Part shown: piece by piece, positions 14,468 to 20,599 of the stretch
Position numbering within the stretch: position 1 is the stretch's first letter
Layout of the letters: each line of letters starts with the position of its first letter
Notes under the pieces: generated by a model
Told to the model about the DNA's origin: nothing
What the model saw: only the letters and a program-made list of their open reading frames with translations
Database searches by the model: none
From: a virus
IMG/VR virus record: IMGVR_UViG_3300006793_000286
Location: 1 to 23,661 of that record
Length of the DNA: 23,661 bases
Strand: one strand, 5' to 3'
Program-made: the position numbers and the translations under genes

Positions 14468-14695
14468 ATGACAACTCTAAAAGAAATACAAGAAAGCACA
14501 AAGTCACTTCAGCAAATAGTGATGAACAGATCAAAGGTTATCATCAGTAAAAGCACTTTGACTATTGAACGTTACACAACAGATGGTTATCTTGATTTCG
14601 TTGGTGATCTTAGCTACACACCACAGCGCACAAAATACTACCAAGATGAAGTGAAGTTTTGGAACGCTGTCAAACGATATTTAAAGCAGCAATGA
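14468..14695 (+). CDS. Small hypothetical early protein
   Basis: The 75-residue protein starts MTTLKEIQESTKSLQQIVMN and is basic, with a helical front and a Tyr-rich middle (LSYTPQRTKYYQ). It is the first gene behind the strong early promoter and the triple palindrome, the usual place for a host-takeover or regulatory protein. No domain recognised. Its stop overlaps the next start by ATGA. Confidence 0.7.
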   Translation: MTTLKEIQESTKSLQQIVMNRSKVIISKSTLTIERYTTDGYLDFVGDLSYTPQRTKYYQDEVKFWNAVKRYLKQQ

Positions 14696-15021
14696 TGTCA
14701 GACTACCTGATTGACAACTTAGATCTGAAAGGCGTTAGAAACGTATTGAACGAAACAAACATGAGAAGACCACACAACTATTCAACAGAAACGATCACAT
14801 TCAAAGGTGTTAGAATGACTGTCACAGGTTATGCAGAAGAAAGCGAATTTGAAGTTGACGTGATCAGTCTTGACGATGACACACAGCTTCATGATCTGCT
14901 TGCAGACATCACTGAAAATCCAATGTCAGAGATTGCAAGACTTGCAGCAGAAGCGCATCAAGAAAGCGTTCAGTCAATCGGTGACGATGACAATTATGAA
15001 GCAAATCATCTTGACGATTAA
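14692..15021 (+). CDS. Small acidic hypothetical early protein
   Basis: The 109-residue protein from the ATG at 14692 (ATGA overlap) starts MMSDYLIDNLDLKGVRNVLN. A beta-rich middle (ITFKGVRMTVTGYAEESEFEV) is followed by a very acidic C-terminal half rich in Asp, Glu and His (DDDNYEANHLDD). An upstream in-frame ATG at 14659 would overlap the previous gene by 37 bases and is less likely. Acidic small early proteins can mimic DNA, but nothing specific supports that here. Confidence 0.7.
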   Translation: MMSDYLIDNLDLKGVRNVLNETNMRRPHNYSTETITFKGVRMTVTGYAEESEFEVDVISLDDDTQLHDLLADITENPMSEIARLAAEAHQESVQSIGDDDNYEANHLDD

Positions 15022-15055
15022 ACACAGAAAAAGAATATCTTTGCAAAATAATTTG

Positions 15056-15063
15056 TACTTTTA
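15056..15063 (+). promoter_or_regulatory. Possible -7 box of promoter
   Basis: TACTTTTA followed by CAGTGAAC, the same arrangement as the promoter at 18350 (TACCTTTACAGTGAAC). TTTG at 15040-15043 is only 12 bases upstream, so the -33 element is doubtful. Confidence 0.45.
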
Positions 15064-15085
15064 CAGTGAACTAAAAACAACAGAA

Positions 15086-15316
15086 ATGCGAAACAAAGAA
15101 AGCATAGAAGAAAGCAACATTGAACTGCGAAGAATAAACAAAGCACTTCCAAGTGGTGGTGTGCGTGCGCTTGCTGCATCAACAAATTTGAATTACTATG
15201 TCGTGTACAGAACACTGCAAGGAACAACTAAGCATTGGGATAAACGTCATGATAAAATTCTGAAAGCTTCACGTGCTTTGCTCAAAGATGCAGGTGTTCA
15301 GTTGATCGAAGCATAA
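15086..15316 (+). CDS. Small putative helix-turn-helix DNA-binding protein
   Basis: From the ATG at 15086 the product has 76 residues starting MRNKESIEESNIELRRINKA. The segment GVRALAASTNLNYYVVYRTL reads as a helix-turn-helix (alanine in the first helix, turn at TNLN, recognition helix YYVVYRTL) followed by a basic tail (KHWDKRHDKILKAS). A promoter-like -7 box lies upstream. Position in the early block suggests a transcription regulator, possibly acting on the palindromes or repeated promoters here. Longer in-frame starts would overlap the previous gene deeply and are rejected. Confidence 0.62.
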   Translation: MRNKESIEESNIELRRINKALPSGGVRALAASTNLNYYVVYRTLQGTTKHWDKRHDKILKASRALLKDAGVQLIEA

Positions 15317-15347
15317 AAAAAGCAAGCGCAACCTAAGTCACGCTTGC
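15314..15347 (-). terminator. Terminator-like hairpin facing the minus strand
   Basis: GCAAGCG (15322-15328) and CGCTTGC (15341-15347) form seven exact G/C-rich pairs. The run of seven A at 15314-15321 is on the left, so the U tract follows the hairpin only in leftward transcripts; on the plus side there is no T run. Confidence 0.6.
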
Positions 15348-15431
15348 ACAACAAACAAAACAGAAAGGGCGTCAAGAACAACGCCAAACTATTCAGAACT
15401 TCAAAACTAACAACAAAACAAAACAAAAGCA

Positions 15432-15731
15432 ATGAACGTCAATACTTTTACACAACGAACAGCCGAAAGCAAGCAGCGAATGTCTGTCAATGCGCGGCTA
15501 ACTGCACAGAAGGTGATCAGTACGCTGAACACTATTGGTGAAGAATACAAAACAGTGCATACAGACAAACAAACGCTTGGCGAACTGTGTAGAGTGCTTC
15601 AGGTGCAGTCAAAAGAAATCACCAACAGTCAATGGCAGTTGTTCATATCAAACAATGACAACGGTGCTGTGTGGCTTGAAGCTGCTTCATTATTTGACAC
15701 ACTATCAGACGCGTTCAATCCTTCAAAATAA
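15432..15731 (+). CDS. Hypothetical early protein upstream of ERF
   Basis: The 99-residue protein starts MNVNTFTQRTAESKQRMSVN and appears mostly helical, with a Trp in the last third (NGAVWLEAASLFDTL). It lies behind an A-rich leader and six bases before the recombination gene, so it is probably co-expressed with it. No known domain recognised. Confidence 0.68.
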   Translation: MNVNTFTQRTAESKQRMSVNARLTAQKVISTLNTIGEEYKTVHTDKQTLGELCRVLQVQSKEITNSQWQLFISNNDNGAVWLEAASLFDTLSDAFNPSK

Positions 15732-15737
15732 GAAAGC

Positions 15738-16283
15738 ATGAAAGATCTATACAAAGCATTATCAGCATTTCAGCAAGAATGTCCTGTGATACATCAAGAC
15801 ACGGAAGGCTACGGCTACACTTATGCCAACTTGAAGAAGATCTTCAGCACAATCAATCCAATACTTGCAAAGCATGGTCTTGGATATTATCAATCAGTTC
15901 AAAGTCAGCAGGTCAGCACCACTGTTTTCCATATCGCAACCGAACAAACAATTCATTCAGAAAGCGAAATTCCACAAGGTGTGCAGTTGAAAGGAATGAA
16001 TGACTTTCAAGTTCTTGGTTCTGCGATCACTTACTTCAAACGGTATCAAATTTCTGCACTGCTTGGATTGATCACTGACAAGGACATTGACGCAAGTGGT
16101 GAACAGACGAAAGCTGCAAAGCCAAAATCAAAGTCTGACACAAAGTGGTTGAACCCGAACACGCAAGAATGGACAGCAGCAGTCAAATTCCTTGCAGATG
16201 GTGGTGCGATGGCTGACATCAAGAAGAAATATGCCATCAGCAGAAATAATGAAGAAACTTTGATGGATGAAGTTTTAGGATAA
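15738..16283 (+). CDS. erf: ERF-family single-strand annealing recombinase
   Basis: The 181-residue protein starts MKDLYKALSAFQQECPVIHQ and contains the family hallmarks YGYTYANLKKI near residue 25, ILAKHGLGYYQSV (about 42-54), and LGSAITYFKRYQISALLGL (about 92-110), followed by a DKDIDAS turn. ERF proteins bind single strands and anneal homologous ends in phage recombination and genome circularisation. The C-terminal part (residues 115-181) is a Lys/Ser-rich linker followed by a small helical domain. RusA resolvase (17868) and DnaB (20596) nearby fit a replication-recombination block. Confidence 0.85.
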   Translation: MKDLYKALSAFQQECPVIHQDTEGYGYTYANLKKIFSTINPILAKHGLGYYQSVQSQQVSTTVFHIATEQTIHSESEIPQGVQLKGMNDFQVLGSAITYFKRYQISALLGLITDKDIDASGEQTKAAKPKSKSDTKWLNPNTQEWTAAVKFLADGGAMADIKKKYAISRNNEETLMDEVLG

Positions 16284-16483
16284 TGAGCAAACAACTATTT
16301 GAACAAATAAGAGAAACAGAATATCATGAAGAAATCACTTTACAACATCGAAGAAGAATATCTGAAAATCGCGAATCAGTTATCAGATGGCGAACTGACA
16401 GAAGAATTGGAAACAGCACTGATGATCAACGAACAAGAACTTCAGTCAAAGGCGATTGCCTACGCTTACGTGATCAAAGATGA
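16283..16483 (+). CDS. Doubtful overlapping frame starting at ERF stop
   Basis: A start joined to the ERF stop (TAATG) opens a 66-codon frame that overlaps the Gp157-like gene by 158 bases. The first 18 residues (MSKQLFEQIRETEYHEEI) look like a natural protein start, but the remainder is Arg-rich and resembles an out-of-frame reading. It may be a decayed or truncated small gene, a short coupling peptide, or chance. Low confidence. Confidence 0.25.
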   Translation: MSKQLFEQIRETEYHEEITLQHRRRISENRESVIRWRTDRRIGNSTDDQRTRTSVKGDCLRLRDQR

Positions 16484-16820
16484 AGATGCTGATGTGTCTG
16501 CTATTGATGACGAAATCAAGCGTCTGCAAGCGATAAAAAAAGCAAAGAACAACAAGATCAAAAGACTGAAAGACACTATTCACAGAGCAATGGACTTGTT
16601 CCAAATAAATGAAGTAAAAATTGCAATCATGACCATCAACTTCAGACGATCAGAAGGTGTCATTTGTACCGACACAGATGCTGTGATTCCTGAAGAACTT
16701 TGCACCGTTGTTCCTGAAACAAAGAAGCCGAATCTGACCAAGATCAAAGCAGCATTGAAAGCTGATCAGATGGTTGAAGGTTATGAGATTGAAGAACGAT
16801 TCAACTTGCAGATCAAATGA
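16326..16820 (+). CDS. Siphovirus Gp157-like protein
   Basis: The 164-residue protein starts MKKSLYNIEEEYLKIANQLS. The Gp157 family pattern is clear: an N-terminal L-Y-I--EY--L helix, then an acidic helix with AYAYVIKDEDADVSAIDDEI, a basic coiled coil (about 60-85, KRLQAIKKAKNNKIKRLKD), and a C-terminal domain with IPEELCTVVPETKKPNLTKI and a KAALK segment. The family is usually found beside recombination genes and is linked in streptococcal phages to a resistance-related protein; its biochemical role is unknown. Position next to ERF agrees with the family. Confidence 0.8.
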   Translation: MKKSLYNIEEEYLKIANQLSDGELTEELETALMINEQELQSKAIAYAYVIKDEDADVSAIDDEIKRLQAIKKAKNNKIKRLKDTIHRAMDLFQINEVKIAIMTINFRRSEGVICTDTDAVIPEELCTVVPETKKPNLTKIKAALKADQMVEGYEIEERFNLQIK

Positions 16821-17158
16821 AGTTTGAAAAGCAAATCACAGACTTGAACACGTATGTCAATCTGTACTACAAATCAGATCTTCAAGATGGAAATGAGTTG
16901 TCAATGCTACTTCAGAAGATCACTGGTCTGCTGTTCTTTCTTGAATCAATCAGAAGCACATCACATGATATGTTTGAACAGAAGATCTTCAACCTTGTGA
17001 AAGAGGGTTCAAGCGTGTCAAGGGCAACCAATGAAGCGCACGTGGCGCACCCTGAAATGTATCAACTGCGAAGAATCATGGATGGCGGCTACAAGATTGT
17101 CGATGCTATCAGAACCAACATCAGCTATTTGAAATCAGAAAGAAATCATTCATCATGA
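16817..17158 (+). CDS. Hypothetical protein in recombination block
   Basis: The 113-residue protein starts MKFEKQITDLNTYVNLYYKS, joined by ATGA overlaps to both neighbours. It appears helical throughout, with a hydrophobic middle (LLQKITGLLFFLESI) that is not long enough for a typical membrane span. Coupling to the methyltransferase fragment suggests co-expression. No domain recognised. Confidence 0.68.
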   Translation: MKFEKQITDLNTYVNLYYKSDLQDGNELSMLLQKITGLLFFLESIRSTSHDMFEQKIFNLVKEGSSVSRATNEAHVAHPEMYQLRRIMDGGYKIVDAIRTNISYLKSERNHSS

Positions 17159-17331
17159 ATATTTTTGAAGAACAAAAAGTGTTTTCAAAGAACTTGAAAG
17201 AATTGAGAAAAAGCAAGATGAAGTTCGTTGAATTCTTTGCAGGTGGTCGGTGCTTTGGGCGTGTAGCTGAAGCAGCAGGTCATGAAGTCATTTCAACAGA
17301 TTGGACAGCTTATGAAAACATTGACATTTAG
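17155..17331 (+). CDS. C5-cytosine methyltransferase, N-terminal part ending at in-frame TAG
   Basis: The 58-codon frame starts by ATGA overlap at 17155. Residues 23-36 (KFVEFFAGGRCFGR) are motif I of C5-cytosine methyltransferases, the S-adenosylmethionine-binding F-G-G loop, and EVISTDW (44-50) is motif II. The frame stops at TAG (17329-17331) and the next codon, ATG at 17332, is in the same frame and continues the enzyme. It is therefore the first piece of a gene split between motif II and the catalytic motif. TAG ends other genes here (1091, 14328), so general recoding is unlikely. The protein may exist as two associating pieces, be joined by read-through, or be inactive. Confidence 0.8.
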   Translation: MNIFEEQKVFSKNLKELRKSKMKFVEFFAGGRCFGRVAEAAGHEVISTDWTAYENIDI

Positions 17332-17871
17332 ATGGATGCTGAATGGCTTAGACCTTCAGACTTTCCTGAAGATGTTGATGGTGCGTGGTTGTCATTCGAT
17401 TGCACGTCTTATTCAATCGCTGCATGTAGTACGCACAGACACATGGACAAGTCACCAAAATCTGAATATGCGTTCAAGTGTGATCGTGTCAATCAGCACT
17501 GCATTGCAATGCTTGACCATTGGATTGAAAGAAATCCTGACTTTGTGTTTTGGATAGAAAATCCACGTGGCAACTTGCGTCACATGGAATGGATGAAACG
17601 CTTCACACGTCACACAGTTTGGTATTGTCAATACGGTGATGAACGCGCAAAACCAACTGACATTTGGACAAACTGCACAAATTGGAAGCCACGTGAAATG
17701 TGCAAGAATTACAAGTATGATGCTGATGGCAACATCATTGACAAGCATTGTCATCATGCTTCTGCAAGACGTGGTGCAAGAACAGGAACACAAGGAAGAA
17801 AAGGAAGCTTTGAACGTTCACTTGTTCCATTGCAATTGATAGAAGAAATCTTGACAGCAGCTACATCATGA
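17332..17871 (+). CDS. C5-cytosine methyltransferase, catalytic part
   Basis: This 179-residue frame begins with ATG right after the TAG of the N-terminal piece and in the same frame. DGAWLSFDCTSYSIAA (16-31) corresponds to motif IV, with Cys24 as the catalytic nucleophile, though the usual Pro before Cys is Asp. WIENPRGNLRH (74-84) is motif VI, and WYCQYGDERAKPTDIWTNC (97-115) matches the motif VIII/target-side segment of the phage subfamily with PPC-TTFS and ENPRG signatures. The full enzyme would be about 238 residues, short for a Dcm type, with little room for a target-recognition domain. It would modify cytosine in phage DNA, perhaps for protection from restriction. RusA follows by ATGA overlap. 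Confidence 0.8.
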   Translation: MDAEWLRPSDFPEDVDGAWLSFDCTSYSIAACSTHRHMDKSPKSEYAFKCDRVNQHCIAMLDHWIERNPDFVFWIENPRGNLRHMEWMKRFTRHTVWYCQYGDERAKPTDIWTNCTNWKPREMCKNYKYDADGNIIDKHCHHASARRGARTGTQGRKGSFERSLVPLQLIEEILTAATS

Positions 17872-18314
17872 AAGAATACAGAATTGACATTGATCCAATT
17901 CCTGCACCACGTATGACACAGCGCGATATTTGGAAGAAGCGTCCTGTTGTTGTCAAGTATCACGCATATCGTGATGCGATCAGGTACAAGCTACTTTCAC
18001 AAGGCATGAAGAAGCTTCCTTCAGCAATGGGTTTCACGTTTCACATGCCAATGCCTAAGTCATGGACAAAGAAGCGAAAAGAATACATGAATGGAAGACT
18101 GCACGAACAGAAGCCTGATCTTGACAATCTGATCAAAGCAGTGAAAGATGGCTTCACGTATGGAACACCATTCGATGACAGTCATGTGTCATGCTATGTC
18201 TTCGCACAGAAGGTGTGGAGTGTTGAAGGTGCTGTTGTAATCTATGAAGCACAGCAAGATGGAAGAACCATCATTCAAAAGATCATTGACTATTTGAAGA
18301 ATCTGATTGAATAA
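17868..18314 (+). CDS. rusA: RusA-like Holliday junction resolvase
   Basis: The 148-residue protein starts MKEYRIDIDPIPAPRMTQRD. KPDLDNLIKAVKDGF (residues 82-96) with Asp84 and Asp86, and FDDSHV (102-107), place the acidic metal-binding residues of RusA nucleases (equivalent to Asp70, Asp72 and Asp91 in E. coli RusA). The N-terminal PIPAPRM-Q and a Lys-rich stretch (KSWTKKRKEYM) also fit. It cuts four-way junctions made during ERF-mediated recombination or replication. Start overlaps the methyltransferase by ATGA. A noncoding stretch with a repeated promoter follows. Confidence 0.9.
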   Translation: MKEYRIDIDPIPAPRMTQRDIWKKRPVVVKYHAYRDAIRYKLLSQGMKKLPSAMGFTFHMPMPKSWTKKRKEYMNGRLHEQKPDLDNLIKAVKDGFTYGTPFDDSHVSCYVFAQKVWSVEGAVVIYEAQQDGRTIIQKIIDYLKNLIE

Positions 18315-18319
18315 AGCTG

Positions 18320-18357
18320 CAAAACATTTGCACGTGTCAATGATATGTGTACCTTTA
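18320..18357 (+). promoter_or_regulatory. Promoter, first copy of a 23-base repeat
   Basis: TTTG (18327-18330), 19 bases, TACCTTTA (18350-18357). Bases 18320-18342 are identical to 22066-22088, where a second promoter has the same spacing. TGCAAA-ACA-TTTGCA (18318-18332) is an inverted repeat over the -33 box, and ATTTGCACGTGTCAAT centres on the palindrome CACGTG, a possible operator. Confidence 0.78.
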
Positions 18358-18377
18358 CAGTGAACAAACGAAATAAA

Positions 18378-18551
18378 ATGATCAAGACAACAAATTACAA
18401 GCACTACCACGAACTAAAAGAAAAAGGAATATCTGTTCAGTTTGTAACTAAAAATCAAATGAAGAAACTTTCACAATCATATAAAAGAATTGACACAAAC
18501 AAAAACAACAAACATGAAAACAGAACAACAAATCATTCAGCAACATTTTGA
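18378..18551 (+). CDS. Small hypothetical basic protein
   Basis: From the ATG at 18378, 21 bases after the -7 box, a 57-residue product starts MIKTTNYKHYHELKEKGISV. It is Lys/Asn-rich with a predicted helical front. The last 13 codons overlap the next gene in another frame and read as low-complexity Asn/Thr/His, so the natural protein may effectively be the first 45 residues. First gene behind a strong early promoter; possible small regulator. No domain recognised. Confidence 0.5.
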   Translation: MIKTTNYKHYHELKEKGISVQFVTKNQMKKLSQSYKRIDTNKNNKHENRTTNHSATF

Positions 18552-18693
18552 AGCGATCAAGAAAATTGTTAGAAGACGCGACAAGACAGAAATGTATGAA
18601 CGCTTTCTTGAAATAGAAGCGCAATTTCACGAATATGATGAAGACATCAATCGCATCAATTCTTTTCTTGACATTGAAGGCGCAGCGGTATGA
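18514..18693 (+). CDS. Small hypothetical helical protein
   Basis: The 59-residue product from the ATG at 18514 starts MKTEQQIIQQHFEAIKKIVR and is helical, with charged RRRDKTEMYERFLEIE. It overlaps the next gene (ABC-ATPase/GNAT) by ATGA, indicating co-translation. Start follows an A-rich stretch, typical for this phage. Could be a partner of the downstream protein. Confidence 0.65.
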   Translation: MKTEQQIIQQHFEAIKKIVRRRDKTEMYERFLEIEAQFHEYDEDINRINSFLDIEGAAV

Positions 18694-19832
18694 AGTACAT
18701 TGAAAGATCAAACAAAATCACGCATGATGAATTCACTGAATATGTTTTTGAACAGTTTGACATTGAGAACACAGAAGAAACACGTGTGAAAATTCCAATG
18801 AATTTTGGCGCTGTCAGAACTTTTGATTGGAATATCGGTGTCATATACGGTGGTTCAGGAACAGGAAAGACAACGCTTTTGAAGGAATTTGGAGATCTGA
18901 CTTCAGACAACTTTTCAGAAGACAAGTCATTGATCAGTAATTTTGATTGGCTTGAACCAAAACAGGCAACCTTTCTGCTAACAGCCATGGGACTATGTTC
19001 TGTGCCTGCGTGGCTGCGCCCCTTTCACACGTTAAGCAATGGCGAACAATATCGCGCAGCGTTAGCGTATAAAGTAGGCAAAGCGTCTTCAAATGATGTC
19101 ATTTTGATTGATGAATACACATCTGTGGTTGATCGTGATGTGGCAAAGTCAATGTCAAACGCATTGCAGAAATACATCAGACGCGAAAACAAGAAAATCA
19201 TTCTTGCTTCTTGTCATTTCGATATTATGGAATGGTTGAACCCTGATTGGACATATTCACCACTGAAAGGGCGTGTCGAAAGACCGTCATGTCTTCGGCA
19301 ATCAAGACCAAAAATTGAACTTCAGATTTTTCGATGCCGATATGAAGCTTGGACCCTATTCAAACAACATCACTATCTGACCGAAGATCTTAATCCTTGC
19401 GCAGAAACATTTGTGCTATCAATGAACGGACAGCACATTGGCTTCTTTGGTATTCTTCCATTTCCTGGCGTTGGTGATGCAAAAACAAGAAGACTATCAC
19501 GAATGGTGATACTGCCTGACTTTCAAGGATTAGGCATTGGCACAAAGTCATTCAACTACCTATGTTCGTTATACGCTGCTGAAGATCATGTGATGTATGT
19601 CAGAACTGTGTCACCTGCACTTGGTAAATTCATGGAAAAGAATGAAAATTGGTCAGCAACATCATCAAACGGTAAAATTCCGCCAGATGACACATCAGGT
19701 CGAAAGTTGATGAAGCGTGCAGGATATTCTTACAAGTACATTGGAGCAAAATCTTCAGATGACACAGACATCATCAAATTCAAATCAACTGTTTGGAAAG
19801 ACGTTGCACAAAATCAGATTTCACTTTTTTAA
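18690..19832 (+). CDS. ABC-type ATPase fused to GNAT acyltransferase (Mom-like?)
   Basis: The 380-residue protein has two domains. The first (about residues 45-195) is an ABC-type ATPase: Walker A GGSGTGKT (54-61), signature-like LSNGEQ (115-120), Walker B VILIDEY (137-143, with Glu142 catalytic) and switch His176 (ASCHF). The second (about 215-365) is a GNAT fold: FKQHHYL, then TRRLSRMVILPDFQGLGIG (267-284), whose Q-G-L-G-I-G is the acetyl-CoA loop. No membrane partner is present, so it is a soluble ATPase. Phage Mu Mom, a GNAT-fold enzyme, modifies adenine in DNA; such fusions, next to a methyltransferase, may couple DNA-binding ATPase activity to base modification. Alternatives are tRNA or protein acylation. 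Domains are clear, substrate unknown. Confidence 0.85.
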   Translation: MKYIERSNKITHDEFTEYVFEQFDIENTEETRVKIPMNFGAVRTFDWNIGVIYGGSGTGKTTLLKEFGDLTSDNFSEDKSLISNFDWLEPKQATFLLTAMGLCSVPAWLRPFHTLSNGEQYRAALAYKVGKASSNDVILIDEYTSVVDRDVAKSMSNALQKYIRRENKKIILASCHFDIMEWLNPDWTYSPLKGRVERPSCLRQSRPKIELQIFRCRYEAWTLFKQHHYLTEDLNPCAETFVLSMNGQHIGFFGILPFPGVGDAKTRRLSRMVILPDFQGLGIGTKSFNYLCSLYAAEDHVMYVRTVSPALGKFMEKNENWSATSSNGKIPPDDTSGRKLMKRAGYSYKYIGAKSSDDTDIIKFKSTVWKDVAQNQISLF

Positions 19833-19833
19833 C

Positions 19834-19841
19834 TACATTTG
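19834..19841 (+). promoter_or_regulatory. Possible -7 box for replication gene
   Basis: TACATTTG matches TAnnTTTG exactly, two bases after the previous stop. No TTG lies at the expected distance upstream, so activity is uncertain. A transcript from near 19848 would carry the hairpin-rich leader before 19988. Confidence 0.4.
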
Positions 19842-19896
19842 CACAGTGCGTCTGACAAACGTGCTTGAAATCACTAACATGAAACACAATACAAAT

Positions 19897-19975
19897 TCAC
19901 GAAAGGAAGTAGGAACAGACGCTTGTTTGTTAGTGAACACCTGTTCTTCTGCGTTGTCAGCGCAGCCTTTCGTGA
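19897..19975 (+). ncRNA. Predicted three-way-junction leader RNA (candidate riboregulator)
   Basis: TCACGAAAGG (19897-19906) pairs exactly with CCTTTCGTGA (19966-19975). Inside are P2, AGGAACAG (19911-19918) with CTGTTCTT (19941-19948, one wobble), and P3, CTGCG (19949-19953) with CGCAG (19961-19965). P2 and P3 abut each other, and P3 abuts the closing strand of P1, so the helices could stack. The structure ends 12 bases before the ATG at 19988, where folding could control translation. No known riboswitch consensus was recognised. Confidence 0.6.
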
Positions 19976-19987
19976 TATTTAAAAATC

Positions 19988-20599
19988 ATGGCAAAAGACA
20001 AGAAATCATTCATTCTGTATTGTGATCAACGCGGAACATGGGAACGACTAAGCGATGAACAAGCAGGCAAGCTGATCAAACACGTTCTTGCGTATGTTAA
20101 TGATGAAAACCCTGAATCTGATTTCATCACTGAACTGGCATTTGAAGGAATCAAACGATCATTGAAAGCTGACTTGCAAAAATATGAGCAAATCAAAGCG
20201 AAGCGAATTGAAGCAGGTCGCAAAGGCGGCAAGCAAACGCAAGCAAATCAAGCAAATGCTTCTTTTGTTAAGCAAACGCAAGCAAATCAAGCTGTAAGTG
20301 TTACTGATACTGTAAGTGATAATGATATAATAAAACAAGGCGAAGACTTTGTGACATTCTTCAAGATCTACAACAAGAAGATGGACTTGCACAAGTGTGA
20401 ACGTGAATGGTCTGACATAGATTCTTCTGAACATAAAAAAATACTTTTGCACGTTCCGAAATATGTTGCAGCAACACCTGACATCAAATTCAGAAAGAAG
20501 CCTTTGAACTACTTGAAAGACAGAACATGGCAAGATGAAGATCTGCCAACAAACAAAACAACTGAAACAGCAGGAACATGGAAACCAAATCTGATATGA
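19988..20599 (+). CDS. Replication-initiation-like protein (DUF6291-like)
   Basis: The 203-residue protein starts MAKDKKSFILYCDQRGTWER. KSFILYCD, LSDEQAGKLIKHVLAYVNDE and FEGIKRSLKADLQKYEQIK are the recurring pattern of phage proteins annotated as DUF6291 or replication-initiation/replisome organisers. A basic EAGRKGGKQTQ stretch (about 75-85) leads to a low-complexity Gln/Ala/Asn linker with a repeated KQTQANQA, then a small C-terminal domain ending DRTWQDEDL, which resembles DnaB-loader tails. It precedes dnaB with an ATGA overlap, supporting a helicase-loading or origin-binding role. The structured leader upstream suggests its synthesis is controlled. Confidence 0.72.
   Translation: MAKDKKSFILYCDQRGTWERLSDEQAGKLIKHVLAYVNDENPESDFITELAFEGIKRSLKADLQKYEQIKAKRIEAGRKGGKQTQANQANASFVKQTQANQAVSVTDTVSDNDIIKQGEDFVTFFKIYNKKMDLHKCEREWSDIDSSEHKKILLHVPKYVAATPDIKFRKKPLNYLKDRTWQDEDLPTNKTTETAGTWKPNLI

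Noticed and set aside
15344-15541. 65-codon frame with a TTG start before 15432
   Set aside because: Lys/Asn/Gln-rich reading of an A-rich leader, overlapping the better gene at 15432 by more than 100 bases.
17155-17871. General TAG-to-Gln recoding as in some crAss-like phages
   Set aside because: TAG ends the genes at 1091 (just before a terminator) and 14328 (before palindromes), and no other gene has in-frame TAG.
19879-20025. 48-codon frame across the three-way-junction leader
   Set aside because: It overlaps the replication gene by 38 bases, lacks a clear start context, and exact base pairing explains the sequence better.
20222-20290. CRISPR-like or tandem repeat of AAGCAAACGCAAGCAAATCAAG
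   Set aside because: Two imperfect copies inside a coding linker (KQTQANQA repeated); this is a low-complexity protein linker, not an array.
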